A stretch of 19,880 bases of DNA from an uncultured Bacilli bacterium. GTDB taxonomy: Bacteria > Bacillota_I > Bacilli_A > RF39 > UBA660. Within the stretch, counting starts at the first letter, position 1, and each line of letters begins with the position of its first letter. The notes beneath the pieces were generated by a model. That model did no database searches, had not been told where the DNA came from, and worked only from the letters and a program-made list of their open reading frames with translations. The position numbers were made by a program, and so were the translations under genes. The stretch spans positions 1-19,880 of the forward strand of contig CALVQZ010000076.1 of the NCBI GenBank assembly GCA_944358275.1. The letters run 5' to 3'. This document shows positions 1 through 6,351 of the stretch, in pieces.

Positions 1-92
1 TAGTAATATTGTAATACTGATTTACATTTACTATCTAATATGCCAATAATATCATTTTGATTATTTTTTATATAATTATATATATATATCAT
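1..92 (-). CDS. possible partial ORF leaving the window, unrecognised
   Basis: An open frame of about 30 codons starts at an ATG (90-92) and is still open at base 1. The residues are rich in Asn, Ile and Tyr, as expected from chance translation of AT-rich DNA, and I recognise no family. A weak AGGA lies about 13 bases upstream of the ATG, too far to be a convincing ribosome binding site. A promoter-like extended -10 at 138-148 points the same way, which is the only positive support. It may equally be non-coding. Confidence 0.2.
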   Translation of the reverse strand, partial: MIYIYNYIKNNQNDIIGILDSKCKSVLQYY

Positions 93-137
93 TATTATAT
101 TTAAATCCTATTAAATCACTTACATCACTACATATAT

Positions 138-148
138 AGTATAGCACA
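138..148 (-). promoter_or_regulatory. extended -10 promoter element pointing left
   Basis: On the minus strand this reads TGTGCTATACT, an extended -10 (TGnTATACT) lacking a clear -35. The same TGTGCTATA core occurs in the promoters at 6340-6350 and 8116-8144. It would drive transcription out of the left edge of the window. Confidence 0.35.
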
Positions 149-167
149 TTATTACCAGTATTTTTAA

Positions 168-192
168 AAAAACATCAAAAACTGATGTTTTT
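168..192. terminator. bidirectional intrinsic terminator hairpin
   Basis: A perfect 10-bp inverted repeat (arms 168-177 and 183-192, 5-base loop) has a G/C-containing CATCA/TGATG core. Its outer arms are A on one side and T on the other, giving a T run on either strand. It lies downstream of the minus-strand YabG-like ORF, which it would terminate. Apart from this, 1-268 contains only AT-rich DNA, a small inverted repeat near 232-248 and the items listed separately. Confidence 0.6.
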
Positions 193-268
193 ATCGTTTT
201 TTTAAAGATATTTATAATTTTCTTACAAACCCTTGTAAATAAAGAAATTAAAGGCATTTTTTTTAGAC

Positions 269-484
269 TTACTTAATGCAAACAACATCTATATAAAGTA
301 TCTTACCAGGCAAATAAAAAAAATCAGATCTATTTAAACTACGACACTCATTTAAAGATGGTTCAAACTTATTTTTTTCTTTATAATCTTTACAAATTTC
401 TAAATCATCTTCAATTCGCACTATTTTAAATACAATATCATTATTGTATGACTTTCTTGTTACATAATTACCAACATTAAACAT
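269..484 (-). CDS. shortened YabG-like (sporulation protease N-terminal) ORF, possibly a remnant
   Basis: This encodes 71 residues. The first ~24 (VGNYVTRKSYNNDIVFKIV, then RIE) resemble the start of the sporulation protease YabG, where an equivalent VARKSY...D..F.I segment opens the protein. The last ~16 (FYLPGKILYIDVV) resemble the later YabG MPGKVLHLD segment. Bacillus YabG is about 290 residues, so the region between these motifs is shorter here and the whole protease domain is missing. Location supports the assignment: in Bacillus yabG follows ksgA (rsmA), and here the ORF lies just beyond rsmA with two oxidoreductase genes between. No Shine-Dalgarno sequence precedes the ATG. I infer a decayed yabG, although a small protein that retains the N-terminal fold cannot be excluded. 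The YabG resemblance is from memory of the family, not an alignment. Confidence 0.5.
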   Translation of the reverse strand: MFNVGNYVTRKSYNNDIVFKIVRIEDDLEICKDYKEKNKFEPSLNECRSLNRSDFFYLPGKILYIDVVCIK

Positions 485-575
485 ATATAAATATATGATA
501 AATTAAAAATATATATTACATAAAAAAGATGTTTAAATTTTAAAATAAATTAAATAATAATATTATGGTGATTAT

Positions 576-2042
576 ATGAATAATTCTAGTTTATGGATAA
601 AAGATTTAAAAATTAAAAAATATAAAGTGCTTAATAAAAATATAAATACTGACATTTTAATAATTGGTGGAGGATTAACTGGCTTATCATGTGCATATTA
701 TCTAAAAAATAGTAACTTAAATATATGTCTTGTAGAAAGTGGATATATAGGGATGGGAGTAAGTTCTAAAACGACTGGAAAAGTAACTTATTTACAAGAA
801 ACTATATATACTGATATCGAGGAAAAAACTTCGTTTGATACTGCTAAAAAATACTTTAATTCACAAAAATTTGCAATAAATGAAATAAAGAAAATAATAG
901 ATACAAATAAGATTGATTGCAATTTTTATAAAGTAAAATCTTATATATTTACTGATAATGATGATGATATTGAAAATATAGAAAACGAAAAAAATCTATT
1001 AGAAAAATTTGGAGTAAAAGTTAAAAAACACGACAGTATAAACATTAAATTAAATTCAAAATATGCAATTTCAACAGATGATACATATATATTTCATCCT
1101 ATTAAATTTATTTATTCACTAAAAGAATTGTGTGAAAAAGATAATGTAAATATATATGAACAAACTAAAATTATTGAAATAAAAAAGAAGAAAGATAATT
1201 ATATTTGTTATACTAAAAATGTTAAAATTAAAGCAAAAAAAGTAATTATCGCATGTCATTATCCTTTCTTCTTAAAACCTTTTTTCTTACCACTTAAAGT
1301 ACATAATGAAAAATCATATGTAACTGCATCTATAGTTAAAGATTATAAAGATGAAATATTTATAACTTCAAAAATACCTACAAAATCTATTAGATATCAT
1401 AAAGATAATGATAATTATTTGATATATCTTAGTAATTCACATAATATATGTAATAGTGTAAATTATAAAGATAACTTTAATAAAACTATAAGTGAAGCAA
1501 AAAAATTAAAATTAAATCCAAAATATGTATGGTCAAATGAAGATTTAATAACAGTAGATAAGATTCCATATATAGGTAGGCTAGAGGAAAATAATGATAA
1601 TTTACTCATAGGTACAGGATATAATACTTGGGGAATGACAAATAGTGTTCTTGCTGGATATATATTAAGTGATATTATTAAAGGTAATAAAAATGAATTT
1701 GAAGAATTAACTAATCCACTTAGAACACTTAATTGTAGTGGTGTAATCGTAAATATTGGAAGTAATTTGAAAAGTATTATACAAAACAAAGTATCAAAAA
1801 ATAAAAATTGGTATAATAATATTAAATTTGAAACAAGAAATGGAAAAAGTGTTGCTATTTATAATGATGGTAAAAAAGAACACATAGTGTATACTACATG
1901 TCCTCATTTAGGATGTACTCTTATTTTTAATGAATTTGAAAAAACTTGGGATTGTCCTTGTCATGCATCTAGATTTGATATAGATGGTAAATGTATTAAA
2001 GGACCTAGTAAATATAATATTTCGTACAAAGAAAAAGATTAG
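576..2042 (+). CDS. FAD-dependent oxidoreductase (DAO fold) with C-terminal Rieske [2Fe-2S] domain
   Basis: This 488-residue protein is the only clear plus-strand gene. An FAD-binding Rossmann motif lies near residues 28-37 (ILIIGGGLTGL) with the acidic end of the second strand at VESG (~53). A D-amino-acid-oxidase-like fold follows, up to about residue 390. The C-terminus is a bc1-type Rieske domain: cluster ligands C442, H444, C460 and H463 (CPHLGC...CPCHASRF), with C447 and C462 placed to form the usual disulfide. The family (DadA-like plus Rieske) occurs in many Bacillota; substrate and electron partner are not established and cannot be read from the sequence. There is no signal peptide, so it is cytoplasmic. 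GGTG (566-569) precedes the ATG as a modest ribosome binding site. It is divergent from the YabG-like ORF and converges on the next gene through a shared terminator. Confidence 0.88.
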   Translation: MNNSSLWIKDLKIKKYKVLNKNINTDILIIGGGLTGLSCAYYLKNSNLNICLVESGYIGMGVSSKTTGKVTYLQETIYTDIEEKTSFDTAKKYFNSQKFAINEIKKIIDTNKIDCNFYKVKSYIFTDNDDDIENIENEKNLLEKFGVKVKKHDSINIKLNSKYAISTDDTYIFHPIKFIYSLKELCEKDNVNIYEQTKIIEIKKKKDNYICYTKNVKIKAKKVIIACHYPFFLKPFFLPLKVHNEKSYVTASIVKDYKDEIFITSKIPTKSIRYHKDNDNYLIYLSNSHNICNSVNYKDNFNKTISEAKKLKLNPKYVWSNEDLITVDKIPYIGRLEENNDNLLIGTGYNTWGMTNSVLAGYILSDIIKGNKNEFEELTNPLRTLNCSGVIVNIGSNLKSIIQNKVSKNKNWYNNIKFETRNGKSVAIYNDGKKEHIVYTTCPHLGCTLIFNEFEKTWDCPCHASRFDIDGKCIKGPSKYNISYKEKD

Positions 2043-2066
2043 AATTGCTATTATCTAATCTTTTTC
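2031..2066. terminator. shared bidirectional terminator of two convergent oxidoreductase genes
   Basis: A perfect 13-bp inverted repeat (arms 2031-2043 and 2054-2066, 10-base loop) has AAAAA on one arm and TTTTT on the other, so either strand gives a stem with a U run. It covers the stop codons of both convergent genes, and for this reason both proteins end in the residues EKD. Confidence 0.8.
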
Positions 2067-3455
2067 ATTATTTAATATACTTCTTGCAGCAACTAACCCA
2101 GTAGCAGCAGCAGTAACTATATTACCTGCCTTACCTGCGCCATCTCCAATAAAGTATATATTATCGTTCTTTAATTTAAAATCATTATCTGTTTCTATCT
2201 CATTACTAAAAAATTTAATTTCAGGTCCATATAACAATGTATCATCATTATTAACACCAGGAATTATCTTATCTAATATTTCTAAGCCCTCTATAATATT
2301 TGTAATAATACGATGAGGTAATATAAGTGCTAAATCACCGGCTACACAATCTTTTAAAGTAGGTTCAATAAAACCTTTATTTATTCTATGCCATTCACTT
2401 CTTCTTGAAATTCTTAAATCTCTAAGTGTCTGTATAATAGGTTTACCATCTCCAAGTATATTTGCTATCTTAGCAATAGATTCACCATATAACCTAGTAT
2501 TAGTAACAGGTTCAGTTAATGTTACTTTTGATATAAACGCAAAATTAGTATTATCACTCTTAATTTCTTTTAAAGCATGCCCATTAACACATATATATCC
2601 ATAATAATTCTCTTTAGCAACAAACCCTCCAGGATTAGTACAAAAAGTTCTTATAATATCTCCATATGTCTTAGTTTGAATAAATATAGTTGGATCATAT
2701 ATTACATTTGTAATATCTTCCATAATATCTTTTCTAACTTCAACACGTACACCTATTTCAATACTTTGTGACAAATATGGTATTTTATGCATATCTGCAA
2801 ACTCTTGTACCCATTTAGCACCCGTTCTACCTGGCGCTACTACAACATATTTACAAGATAAAGTACACTTCTTTTTACCATTTTCATAAATTACATCATG
2901 AGAATTTATATCATTAGTTATAATATCACAAACATTAGCATTATCTATTAAAGTAACACCTTTTTCTTCTAAATAATCACAAATACCTTCTATATACTCA
3001 GGAAGATGATCACTCCCCAAATGCTTTTGTTTAATTACTAATAACTTTGCACCAGCAATAGCAACTTTCTTTTTAATTTTCATTGCTTCATCCATATTAC
3101 TAGGATAAACATTAGAATCCATATTAAATTTATTAAATATCACTTCAGTATCATCGATTAGTTTATCCGCCTCACTCAAAGACATATACTTAGTTAAATC
3201 ACTTTTACCAAGCTTTGGAATAAAGTTTAACTTACCATCAGAAAATGTCCCTGCACCACCATAACCAGATAATATTGCACAAGGATTACAATTCTTACAT
3301 GGTACTTTATACTTATTCATTGGACATACTCTTTTACCAACTTTAAAACCTTTATCTAATATTGCAACCTTTAATTTATCATTTTTACTTATCAATTCAT
3401 AAGCTACAAAAAGACCTGCAGGTCCAGCACCCACAATTACTACATCATATTTCAT
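2055..3455 (-). CDS. FAD-dependent dehydrogenase, COG2509 type
   Basis: This 466-residue flavoprotein of unknown substrate belongs to the COG2509-like uncharacterised FAD dehydrogenases. The N-terminus VVIVGAGPAGLFVAYEL is a dinucleotide-binding motif, followed by a cysteine-rich stretch (CPMNKY..PCKNCNPC near residues 44-62) and GYGGAGTFSDGKLN, typical of this family. A C-terminal IYFIGDGAGKAGNI segment contacts FAD in related enzymes. The frame could begin at a GTG at 3465-3467, but GGAGG five bases before the ATG at 3453-3455 fixes that ATG as the start. A TATAAT lies at 3471-3476 without a clear -35. It is transcribed after rsmA but separated from it by a terminator, so it is probably expressed independently. 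The paired cysteines could be a metal or redox site; that is inference. Confidence 0.85.
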   Translation of the reverse strand: MKYDVVIVGAGPAGLFVAYELISKNDKLKVAILDKGFKVGKRVCPMNKYKVPCKNCNPCAILSGYGGAGTFSDGKLNFIPKLGKSDLTKYMSLSEADKLIDDTEVIFNKFNMDSNVYPSNMDEAMKIKKKVAIAGAKLLVIKQKHLGSDHLPEYIEGICDYLEEKGVTLIDNANVCDIITNDINSHDVIYENGKKKCTLSCKYVVVAPGRTGAKWVQEFADMHKIPYLSQSIEIGVRVEVRKDIMEDITNVIYDPTIFIQTKTYGDIIRTFCTNPGGFVAKENYYGYICVNGHALKEIKSDNTNFAFISKVTLTEPVTNTRLYGESIAKIANILGDGKPIIQTLRDLRISRRSEWHRINKGFIEPTLKDCVAGDLALILPHRIITNIIEGLEILDKIIPGVNNDDTLLYGPEIKFFSNEIETDNDFKLKNDNIYFIGDGAGKAGNIVTAAATGLVAARSILNNEKD

Positions 3456-3514
3456 TATAACCTCCACTGCATTATAATATTAAGCACAATTAAAATATAA
3501 CACATTTATAGACA

Positions 3515-3541
3515 ATAAAAAAGACTTTGTTACGAAAGTCT
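3515..3541 (-). terminator. intrinsic terminator after rsmA
   Basis: The minus-strand transcript gives AGACTTT-CGTAAC-AAAGTCT followed by TTTTTT. It is a 7-bp perfect stem (3522-3528 with 3535-3541) that overlaps the last codons and stop of rsmA. It closes the rsmA/tatD-side transcription unit before the COG2509 gene. Confidence 0.75.
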
Positions 3542-4324
3542 ATTAGAAATTTCAACAAACACATAAATCGGCAATGCTTCAGCACGTACATCATCATTAT
3601 AATTATTTTTATTTAATACTTCCTTAATCAAATTAAAGTCATATCCCTTAAGATTATTCTTCAAAGTTTTTCTCTTTTGTCTAAAAGAATCTCTTATCAA
3701 CTTAAAAAATACCTCTTCATTCTTAACATCATACTTAATAGATTTTCTTTCTAAAGAAATAACTACACTATCTACATTAGGTTTTGGAATAAAAACATTT
3801 TTACTAACAGTAAATAGTTTTTTTACATCAAAATAATAGTTAATAAATAATGTTAAAGAATTATAATCTTTAGTATTTACTTTAGCAGAAAATCTATCTC
3901 CTACTTCCTTTTGAACCATAATAACAATCTTATCAACAGGAATTTTATCTTCGATTATCTTAGTAATTATTGGAGTAGTAATATAATATGGAAGATTTGC
4001 AACAATATATAATTTATTATATGAATATTTTTCAATATCTTTTTTTACATCTCTTTTTAAAAAATCATCAAAAATAATATCAGCATCTATAGTAGATAAA
4101 ATAGGTTTTAATGTTTCATCTATTTCATAACCAACAACTGAAGAAGAAGCATTTACTAACTTTTTTGTTAATGCTCCTGCACCACAACCTATCTCAATTA
4201 CTAAAGAATCTTCTTCAATTTGTGCTTTTTCTACAATATTATTTAATATATTATCATCAATTAAAAAATTTTGACCAAATCTTTTCTTAAATTTAAACTC
4301 TTTTATAAAATCTTTTTGATCCAT
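3530..4324 (-). CDS. rsmA: 16S rRNA (adenine1518-N6/adenine1519-N6)-dimethyltransferase
   Basis: RsmA (KsgA) dimethylates the two adjacent adenines in the 3' terminal hairpin of 16S rRNA with S-adenosylmethionine during 30S maturation. The 264 residues carry the family motifs in order: KRFGQNFL (~14-21), the SAM-binding loop IEIGCGAGALT (~43-53), the acidic YEIDE (~66-70), catalytic NLPYYITTP (~110-118) and FIPKPNVDS in the C-terminal half. The frame can be extended to a TTG at 4349-4351, but GGAGG at 4329-4333 is placed for the ATG at 4322-4324, which also gives the normal N-terminal length. Position after tatD and the 3D-domain gene matches Bacillus, except that rnmV is absent between them. 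The short leader contains a hairpin described separately. Confidence 0.95.
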   Translation of the reverse strand: MDQKDFIKEFKFKKRFGQNFLIDDNILNNIVEKAQIEEDSLVIEIGCGAGALTKKLVNASSSVVGYEIDETLKPILSTIDADIIFDDFLKRDVKKDIEKYSYNKLYIVANLPYYITTPIITKIIEDKIPVDKIVIMVQKEVGDRFSAKVNTKDYNSLTLFINYYFDVKKLFTVSKNVFIPKPNVDSVVISLERKSIKYDVKNEEVFFKLIRDSFRQKRKTLKNNLKGYDFNLIKEVLNKNNYNDDVRAEALPIYVFVEISNRLS

Positions 4325-4342
4325 AACTCCTCCATAATATAA

Positions 4343-4361
4343 AAACTCCAAAAAGGAGTTT
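4343..4361 (-). other. small hairpin between the 3D-domain gene and rsmA
   Basis: A perfect inverted repeat, AAACTCC-5 bases-GGAGTTT, covers the stop codon of the upstream gene and is followed on the minus strand by TTTTTATATT. It could act as a weak terminator/attenuator. Its first arm (AACTCC) is also complementary to the GGAGTT inside the rsmA ribosome binding site, so two alternative pairings are possible. Confidence 0.45.
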
Positions 4362-4956
4362 ATCTACCATATCTTAATACTTCAAAAGTAACATTCTTTT
4401 GTCTTCCAAATTCATATACTTCACTTGATTTTTCTGAAGAAAATAATACATCGATAAGTACTTCTCCACTAGCCCATGCATTATTCATAGCACCACCTCT
4501 ATCAAGCACAATACCTAATATACTTCCTTCTATTCTACCACCACTAATTCTAATAACTGTTCCAAATGGAATATTATTAGCAGCAGCAAGCACTCTAAGT
4601 TCACCAAATGTGTCATCGTTATATGTAAGTGTAGTTGATGTAATAACTCCATTACTATTATTTGCAACTTTATAACCTGAGGCAGTAACACCACTACATC
4701 CAATACAATCAGGTCCATAAGCAGTTACAGTACCTACAAAAGTATCTATAACATTTATATTATCTAAACTATAAGTATCAATAGTTGATATCTCATTTTC
4801 ATCAATAACACGAGGTACAAAATTATAATAAGAATTTGAACTAAATATAGTATCAGTTTCTTCTAAATCAGGTGTAACGAATACACATAAAATAGAACTT
4901 GCAAAAATCAAAATGCCAATAAATGCTTTTTGAATTTTAGTAACAATATTGTCCAC
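4360..4956 (-). CDS. exported 3D-domain protein (YabE-like, peptidoglycan-associated)
   Basis: About 198 residues. The N-terminus has a membrane-spanning or signal segment (FIGILIFASSILCVFV), then a low-complexity linker. From about residue 85 to the end there is a 3D domain: TVTAYGPDCIGCSGVTASG, then GTVIRISG and LDRGGAMNNAWASGEVLIDV with its conserved aspartates. This domain has a double-psi barrel related to lytic transglycosylases, and in YabE/Rpf-type proteins it acts on cell-wall glycan. The G5 and DUF348 repeats of Bacillus YabE are missing, so this is a minimal form. I place the start at the GTG (4954-4956) because GAGGTG lies five bases before it; the in-frame ATG at 4969-4971 overlaps that site and has no ribosome binding site of its own. 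Position between tatD and rsmA matches yabE. Confident on the domain, less so on the reaction. Confidence 0.85.
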   Translation of the reverse strand: MDNIVTKIQKAFIGILIFASSILCVFVTPDLEETDTIFSSNSYYNFVPRVIDENEISTIDTYSLDNINVIDTFVGTVTAYGPDCIGCSGVTASGYKVANNSNGVITSTTLTYNDDTFGELRVLAAANNIPFGTVIRISGGRIEGSILGIVLDRGGAMNNAWASGEVLIDVLFSSEKSSEVYEFGRQKNVTFEVLRYGR

Positions 4957-4995
4957 TTTTTCACCTCTCATGACTAGATAGTAACATATTTTATA

Positions 4996-5733
4996 CTATA
5001 AGTCAAATAAGTTACTAGCATTATAAGTTGTTATACTACATACTTCATCATATGTAATACCTTTTAAATTTGCAACATAAAAAGCAATATATTTCAAATT
5101 TAAAGGAGTATTTACTTTCCCTCTAACTGGTTCTGGCGAAAGATATGGAGAATCAGTTTCCAATACAATATTTTTAATATCTATATCTTTAACTACATCT
5201 CTTAACTTACAATTTTTAAAAGTTATAACACCACCAATACCTAATTTAAACCCTAACTCTATAAACTTATTAGCCATTTCAAGACTACCAGAAAAAGCAT
5301 GTATAACGCCTTTTACATTATATTTTTTTAAAATATCATAAGTATCTGCTATAGAATCTCTAGTATGAACAATAACAGGTTTATTATATTTTTCAGCTAA
5401 CTTAAGTTGATTTTCAAAAACTTCCTTTTGTTTTTCTTTATTATCTTTAGTCCAATAATAATCTAGACCAATCTCTCCTATTGCAACTACATTATCAATA
5501 TTTTCTTCAATAAATTCAATATAATCCTCACTTATATTATCAACTATAGATGGATGAAATCCAATAGATGCATATATAAATGGATACTTTAAAGAAAGAT
5601 TTATCGTATCTGTATTTGATAACATATCGCATCCATTAACAATACATTTAATACCTTCTTCATTTAACTTATCTAATATATCATCTAAATTATCATATTC
5701 ACTATCAAAAAGATGACAATGTGTATCAATCAT
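4996..5733 (-). CDS. tatD: TatD-family metal-dependent DNase
   Basis: This 245-residue hydrolase (YabD in Bacillus) has the TIM-barrel metal-binding pattern: IDTHCHLFD at residues 2-10, GEIGLDYYW near 88-96, VIVHTRD near 121-127, GVIHAFSG near 142-149 and ETDSPYLSPEP near 195-205. TatD proteins are Mg-dependent 3'-5' exonucleases linked to DNA repair. The start is the ATG at 5731-5733, preceded by GGAGG at five bases; a frame extension four codons longer would include that site. It lies between metG and the 3D-domain gene as in Bacillus, but with two extra small membrane-protein genes on the metG side. Confidence 0.95.
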   Translation of the reverse strand: MIDTHCHLFDSEYDNLDDILDKLNEEGIKCIVNGCDMLSNTDTINLSLKYPFIYASIGFHPSIVDNISEDYIEFIEENIDNVVAIGEIGLDYYWTKDNKEKQKEVFENQLKLAEKYNKPVIVHTRDSIADTYDILKKYNVKGVIHAFSGSLEMANKFIELGFKLGIGGVITFKNCKLRDVVKDIDIKNIVLETDSPYLSPEPVRGKVNTPLNLKYIAFYVANLKGITYDEVCSITTYNASNLFDL

Positions 5734-5751
5734 AACATCCTCCATAATAAT

Positions 5752-5780
5752 AAAATTATACCATCTTATAGTATAATTTT
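5752..5780 (-). promoter_or_regulatory. AT-only inverted repeat with -10-like TATAAT before tatD
   Basis: AAAATTATA and TATAATTTT (9 bp arms at 5752-5760 and 5772-5780) flank an 11-base loop directly upstream of tatD. The minus strand has GGTATAAT ending about 20 bases before the tatD start, without a good -35. It may be a weak promoter, or the end of the upstream small gene's transcript. Confidence 0.3.
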
Positions 5781-5949
5781 ATAATTTCCTAACATACTTT
5801 AAAAACAATACAAAATATACAGCGACTACTACTAAATATGCTAAATCTATATAAGAAAACTTACTAATTATAGAAAGCATACAATAAACCATTATAATTT
5901 CAAAGCCTATTGATGTTCTTATTACAGATTTATGAATACATTTTTTCAT
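5779..5949 (-). CDS. 56-residue predicted membrane protein, unrecognised
   Basis: A short frame begins at the ATG at 5947-5949, preceded by AAAAAGGAGAGATT, an excellent ribosome binding site, and ends in TAA at 5779-5781. The product starts MKKCIHKSVIRTSIG, then has two hydrophobic stretches (about residues 15-28 and 34-51) and a basic tail (KYVRKL). This fits a two-pass small membrane protein with both ends inside. I do not recognise a family. It sits between another small membrane-protein gene and tatD, where Bacillus has no such gene. The ribosome binding site and the positive-inside pattern make it more credible than a chance frame, but no homolog could be consulted. Confidence 0.6.
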   Translation of the reverse strand: MKKCIHKSVIRTSIGFEIIMVYCMLSIISKFSYIDLAYLVVVAVYFVLFLKYVRKL

Positions 5950-5960
5950 AATCTCTCCTT

Positions 5961-6021
5961 TTTCTAATATTTACAACCTTTTTATCATAACATATATATC
6001 ATAACAAATAAATATTAGAAA
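5961..6021. repeat. inverted repeat with internal direct repeat upstream of the small membrane gene
   Basis: Perfect 13-bp arms (5961-5973 and 6009-6021) enclose a 35-base loop. The loop contains ATCATAACA twice (5984-5992 and 5998-6006). On the minus strand each copy reads TGTTATGAT, a reasonable extended -10. The element lies in the gap between the 89-residue and 56-residue membrane proteins and could be a promoter/operator for the latter. Confidence 0.4.
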
Positions 6022-6040
6022 TTTGTCTTTACATGTCGAT

Positions 6041-6310
6041 TTACACTAAACTTTCAAAAGCCTCTATTATAGATTGTATTGGCATATACAAAATTCTTAT
6101 TCCCTCATGTTGAGTTGTTATTATAGCATATGATAACCAATTATAAATTTCAGGGCCAACATAATACCATATTGCAAGTAATAATATGAATCTTAATATA
6201 GGAATATCAAGACCAAAGAATCTTAATACTAAATTGATTACAAATAATATTAAGAAAAGTGCTAAAAGTGCCAAAATAATAGGGAACATAATATCTTTCC
6301 AAAAAATCAT
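6041..6310 (-). CDS. 89-residue predicted membrane protein, unrecognised
   Basis: Two strong hydrophobic segments are visible, near residues 8-32 (FPIILALLALFLILFVINLVL) and 39-60 (ILRFILLLAIWYYVG onwards), then an amphipathic C-terminal tail. TAAAGGAG sits eight to nine bases before the ATG, so translation is well supported. An extended -10 (6340-6350) just downstream of metG suggests its own promoter. I recognise no family and assign no function. Two adjacent small membrane-protein genes inserted between metG and tatD may be functionally linked. Confidence 0.7.
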   Translation of the reverse strand: MIFWKDIMFPIILALLALFLILFVINLVLRFFGLDIPILRFILLLAIWYYVGPEIYNWLSYAIITTQHEGIRILYMPIQSIIEAFESLV

Positions 6311-6339
6311 AACTATCTCCTTTACTCTTTAATAACAAT

Positions 6340-6350
6340 ATTATAGCACA
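6340..6350 (-). promoter_or_regulatory. extended -10 promoter for the 89-residue membrane protein
   Basis: The minus strand reads TGTGCTATAAT, a perfect extended -10 without a recognisable -35 at the normal distance. It is 30-40 bases upstream of the start codon and directly follows the metG stop codon. Confidence 0.55.
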
Positions 6351-6351
6351 T

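Noticed and set aside
1463..1789. 108-codon minus-strand frame inside the Rieske oxidoreductase gene
   Set aside because: It lies wholly antisense to a gene with clear domains and has no ribosome binding site or family resemblance; the same holds for the other antisense frames (e.g. 6867-7076, 16469-16774, 18222-18653, 18792-19109).
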